Shown here: in pieces, positions 5,945-7,810 of the stretch
Position numbering within the stretch: the first letter of the stretch is position 1
Layout of the letters: every line of letters starts with the position of its first letter
Origin: Chitinophagaceae bacterium
GTDB lineage: Bacteria > Bacteroidota > Bacteroidia > Chitinophagales > Chitinophagaceae
DNA: 7,810 bases
Direction of reading: 5' to 3'
Assembly (NCBI GenBank): GCA_021323155.1
Contig: JAJTCI010000110.1
Coordinates: 1 to 7,810, forward strand
Notes under the pieces: model-generated
Told to the model about the DNA's origin: nothing
What the model saw: the letters and a program-made list of their open reading frames with translations, nothing else
Databases searched by the model: none
Made by a program: the position numbers and the translations under genes

Positions 5945-5999
5945 GAGTTTATTGACGCTGTTTTGATAATTCATTATCTTGATCAAAAAACCTCCCTCT

Positions 6000-6383
6000 A
6001 TGAAACAATTGATGCTGCTTGCGGCAGTACTTATCTTGGTTTCCTGCTCCTCCTCCGAAGCGGAAGGCCAGAAACCCACAAAAGCCGACGTAACTAAGGT
6101 CATCAAAGCCACCTGGGAAAAATCGGGTGAAGGCTACGGTCCTAAAGAAACGGTGGAGATACACGAGATCAAATTCGGCGCATCCGAAAAAGCCAATGCC
6201 AAGCAGGAACTCGAAGGCGTTCCCAAAGGCGCCCTGGTAACGCATGCGAAGATCGACTTTACACTTACGAAGCATTACGACGATGGCGATAAAAAACACC
6301 GCCGCGTGATGTCGGCCTGGGTATACAAAGACCAGTTCGGCGATTGGAAAGTAAAAAGCTACGGAAGCAAAGACGTGAAATGA
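6000..6383 (+). CDS. Small predicted lipoprotein (hypothetical)
   Basis: A 127-residue protein when started at the ATG at 6000. A longer frame from 5979 adds MIKKPPS in front and makes a worse signal. Residues 1-15 are a lipoprotein signal peptide (MKQLMLLAAVLI) with the lipobox LVSC, giving a lipidated Cys16 followed by SSSEAEG. The mature part has an N-terminal helix (KADVTKVIKATWEK, 27-41), then strands TVEIHEIKFG (51-60), LVTHAKIDFTLTKHY (79-93), and a C-terminal WVYKDQFGDWKVKSYG (107-122). This is compatible with a compact alpha/beta fold of NTF2-like kind, though that is a guess. It is likely anchored in the inner or outer membrane facing the periplasm. No motif shows a function. The ORF ends at TGA 6381-6383, just before a strong terminator. 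Confidence 0.8.
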   Translation: MKQLMLLAAVLILVSCSSSEAEGQKPTKADVTKVIKATWEKSGEGYGPKETVEIHEIKFGASEKANAKQELEGVPKGALVTHAKIDFTLTKHYDDGDKKHRRVMSAWVYKDQFGDWKVKSYGSKDVK

Positions 6384-6388
6384 TTAGG

Positions 6389-6411
6389 ATCCCGCCCAGG
6401 CGGGATTTTTT
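6389..6411 (+). terminator. Rho-independent terminator of the lipoprotein gene
   Basis: ATCCCGCC (6389-6396) pairs with GGCGGGAT (6399-6406); the tip closes as a CCAG-type small loop. T runs from 6406 to 6411. It lies 6 nt after the lipoprotein stop codon. The convergent accD stop codon is TTA at 6410-6412 on the + strand, so the stem also directly follows accD on the - strand, where the downstream tract is less T-rich. Confidence 0.88.
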
Positions 6412-7327
6412 AATTGCCGAATAACCTGATAACTTGCGCCAGCTTATCTTTCAGTTCTTTGCGGCTCACGATAAAATCGAGGAAGCCGTGGTCCATCAAA
6501 AACTCGCTGCGCTGGAAACCGGGCGGCAGGTCTTTCTTGATCGTTTCTTTGATAACCCGGGGACCCGCAAAGCCAATAAGCGCACCGGGTTCAGCGATAT
6601 TCAGGTCGCCCAGCATACCGAAACTCGCGGAGATACCACCAAAGGTTGGGTCGGTGAGTAATGAGATATAGGGGAGACCCGCGTCGCTCAACTGCGAGAG
6701 CTTTCCGCTGGTCTTGGCAAGCTGCATCAGGCTGAACGCCGACTCCATCATACGTGCGCCGCCGCTCTTGGAGATCACCAGGTAAGGGAGCCGGTGCTCG
6801 ATACAATAGTCCACCGCGCGACTGAACTTTTCTCCCATCACACTCCCGAGAGAACCACCAATGAATTCGAAATCCATACAAGCGCAAACCAGTCCTTCGC
6901 CATTCACTTTACCCGCAGCCACCCGCATCGAGTCCTTGAGGTCTGTTTTGGAATGGATCTCCTCCAGCCTTCGCTTGTAAGGCTTCAGGTCGGTGAAACC
7001 GAGGGCATCCTTGCTTCGTATATTATCGAATAGCGGTTCGAATTCATTATTGTCGAAAATGATCTCGTAGTATTCATCGCTGCCGATGCGGTGATGGTAG
7101 CTGCACTTTGCACAGACGAACAGGTTCTCTTTCAGGTCGTTCGTAGTGCTGATCTGGTTGCATTCCGGGCACTTGCTCCAAAGCCCTTCAGGGGTTTCTT
7201 TTTTATCCGCTGTTGACGTAGTGATACCCTTACGCAGGCGCTTATACCATTTTGGCTTCACCTCTCCGCCGGCGCCTTCATCACCTGACAGGTTAGACTC
7301 TATGTCCTCGGTCTGGTCTTTCTTCAT
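6410..7327 (-). CDS. accD: Acetyl-CoA carboxylase, carboxyltransferase subunit beta
   Basis: A 305-residue AccD. With AccA it forms the carboxyltransferase that moves CO2 from biotin on AccB to acetyl-CoA, making malonyl-CoA for fatty acid synthesis in the cytosol. An N-terminal zinc ribbon is seen at C53-x2-C56 and C72-x2-C75 with the normal 15-residue spacing. The crotonase-fold core has SGGARMMES (188-196), TDPTFGGISASFGMLGD (225-241) and EPGALIGFAGPRVIKETIKKDLPPGFQRSEFLMDHG (246-281), matching E. coli AccD closely. The ATG at 7327 (MKKDQTED) is chosen. The frame is open further to a TTG at 7363, but that extension would cross the candidate -7 box at 7351-7358. The N-terminal tail (1-25) is acidic and longer than in E. 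coli. accA is not in the window. The aldolase gene lies upstream on the same strand after about 130 bp. Confidence 0.97.
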   Translation of the reverse strand: MKKDQTEDIESNLSGDEGAGGEVKPKWYKRLRKGITTSTADKKETPEGLWSKCPECNQISTTNDLKENLFVCAKCSYHHRIGSDEYYEIIFDNNEFEPLFDNIRSKDALGFTDLKPYKRRLEEIHSKTDLKDSMRVAAGKVNGEGLVCACMDFEFIGGSLGSVMGEKFSRAVDYCIEHRLPYLVISKSGGARMMESAFSLMQLAKTSGKLSQLSDAGLPYISLLTDPTFGGISASFGMLGDLNIAEPGALIGFAGPRVIKETIKKDLPPGFQRSEFLMDHGFLDFIVSRKELKDKLAQVIRLFGN

Positions 7328-7350
7328 TGCTTGGATTTGATCCGGAAAAT

Positions 7351-7358
7351 GAAAGATA
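7351..7358 (-). promoter_or_regulatory. Candidate -7 promoter element of accD
   Basis: TATCTTTC on the - strand matches 7 of 8 positions of TAnnTTTG and lies 23 nt before the ATG at 7327, giving a leader of about 18 nt. It supports the ATG over the upstream TTG. A TTG with only about 12 bp spacing is seen upstream, too close for a normal -33 element. Confidence 0.4.
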
Positions 7359-7418
7359 GTCAATAATACGCAAAGCTATAGGCCCGGCCACATGCTGCAA
7401 TGCCTAACATTCAAACAC

Positions 7419-7453
7419 TTGCAACATGCAACTTGTAACCTGCAACCTGCAAC
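7419..7453. repeat. Five tandem imperfect 7-bp repeats (GCAAC heptamers)
   Basis: Five units of exactly 7 bp in a row: TTGCAAC, ATGCAAC, TTGTAAC, CTGCAAC, CTGCAAC. Only the first two positions and one core base vary. The array starts 66 bp before the accD promoter on the other side and ends 2 bp from the aldolase stop codon (TAG at 7458-7456). I see no gene or hairpin in the 7364-7455 gap besides this. Confidence 0.8.
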
Positions 7454-7455
7454 TC

Positions 7456-7810
7456 CTACGCAATCGTGATCGTTTCATCAAGATAAACATCCTGCGTCGT
7501 GTTCAGGAGCTTCACACCGTCTTCAAATGGCTTCTGGAATGCCTTACGGCCCAGGATCAGTCCCATGAGCAACTGGTAACGACAAAGATCGATAGGATGT
7601 TCCGAGGTAAGCTTATCGTATACCAGCTTATGGGTCTTACCATGCTTGGTAGCGTTATAACCGCCGTTATTGGTAGGTAGTTTTTGTTTAATGATATCGG
7701 CCTGCAGCGTCACGCCCAGGTGGTTAGCCTGCCCGGTAAGGTCGGCAGCGGTGTGATAATCCACGCCGTCTACCTTGAACGAGTTGTTCCGCAGGTAGCA
7801 CCAGAGGATG
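7456..7810 (-). CDS. fbaB: Class I fructose-bisphosphate aldolase (FbaB type), C-terminal part with an internal in-frame deletion
   Basis: C-terminal 117 residues of a class I (DhnA/FbaB-type) aldolase, which reversibly splits fructose 1,6-bisphosphate into glyceraldehyde 3-phosphate and dihydroxyacetone phosphate. The frame is open to the window end; the GTG at 7764 is internal. Family segments: LWCYLRNNSFKVDGVDYHTAADLTGQANHLGV, then ADIIKQKLP, whose Lys is the likely Schiff-base residue (cf. E. coli FbaB ADIVKQK), NNGGYNA, LTSEHPIDLCRYQL and the ending MGLILGRKAFQKPFEDGVKLLN plus DVYLD-ETITIA. Odd point: E. coli FbaB, as I recall it, has about 38 residues between RYQL and MGLILGRK, including GLINSGGA and RTAVINKRAGG. 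Here a single Leu stands in their place (junction about 7564-7575), and the frame is intact on both sides. The missing part holds a phosphate-binding loop and a barrel strand. Either the gene is non-functional or altered, or this is an assembly artefact. Confidence 0.85.
   Translation of the reverse strand, partial: ILWCYLRNNSFKVDGVDYHTAADLTGQANHLGVTLQADIIKQKLPTNNGGYNATKHGKTHKLVYDKLTSEHPIDLCRYQLLMGLILGRKAFQKPFEDGVKLLNTTQDVYLDETITIA

Noticed and set aside
7328..7363. Longer accD from a TTG start at 7363
   Set aside because: The extension crosses the candidate -7 box and uses a weak start codon. The ATG at 7327 gives a normal AccD with an adequate leader.
1..7810. Search for CRISPR arrays, tRNA genes, insertion sequences or defence-type gene clusters
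   Set aside because: No regularly spaced direct repeats of suitable length, no tRNA cloverleaf, no transposase or nuclease-helicase set was seen. The only tandem array is the 35-bp heptamer run.

Overview
The window looks like a chromosomal housekeeping segment from a member of the Bacteroidota. The best guess is the Chitinophagaceae or a close relative with moderate GC content. Three things point there: a DUF2027-Smr protein, several candidate promoters of the Bacteroidota -7 type (TAnnTTTG or one base off) with no clear Shine-Dalgarno sequences, and secreted proteins of unnamed Bacteroidota-like families. I see no phage, transposon, CRISPR or tRNA.

Layout. Positions 3-2456 read rightward: the 3' part of an APC-family amino acid permease, a DUF2027-Smr protein, an AT-rich inverted repeat, and a complete RNase P RNA gene (rnpB) whose helices can be assigned. 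A palindromic terminator at 2463-2484 separates rnpB from a leftward pair: a YjbR/MmcQ-family protein, and upstream of it a secreted protein with M14 zinc-carboxypeptidase-like motifs. The two are joined by a TGATG stop/start overlap. A divergent intergenic region carrying a 13-bp direct repeat leads to a rightward small disordered ORF (71 aa) and an SRPBCC-fold protein. The latter runs tail to tail into a leftward secreted two-domain protein (7-bp overlap of the ORF ends). Next come leftward smpB, a divergent rightward lipoprotein closed by a strong terminator, and leftward accD. The window ends with the 3' part of a leftward class I fructose-bisphosphate aldolase.

Function. rnpB (tRNA 5' maturation), smpB (trans-translation), accD (fatty acid synthesis) and fba (glycolysis/gluconeogenesis) are core functions. 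The rest are small envelope or hypothetical genes between them, mostly in one- or two-gene units with their own promoters.

Most notable points. (1) The aldolase appears to lack about 37 residues, in frame, that should contain the phosphate-binding SGG loop and the VINKRAGG segment. (2) The same CCCGC/GCGGG palindrome appears as three helices inside rnpB and as two terminators. (3) A leaderless, M14-like predicted periplasmic enzyme is translationally coupled to a YjbR-family protein. (4) The 71-aa ORF has no Leu, Phe, Tyr, Trp or Cys. I found no clear new multi-gene system. The aldolase deletion and the rnpB palindromes are the best leads.
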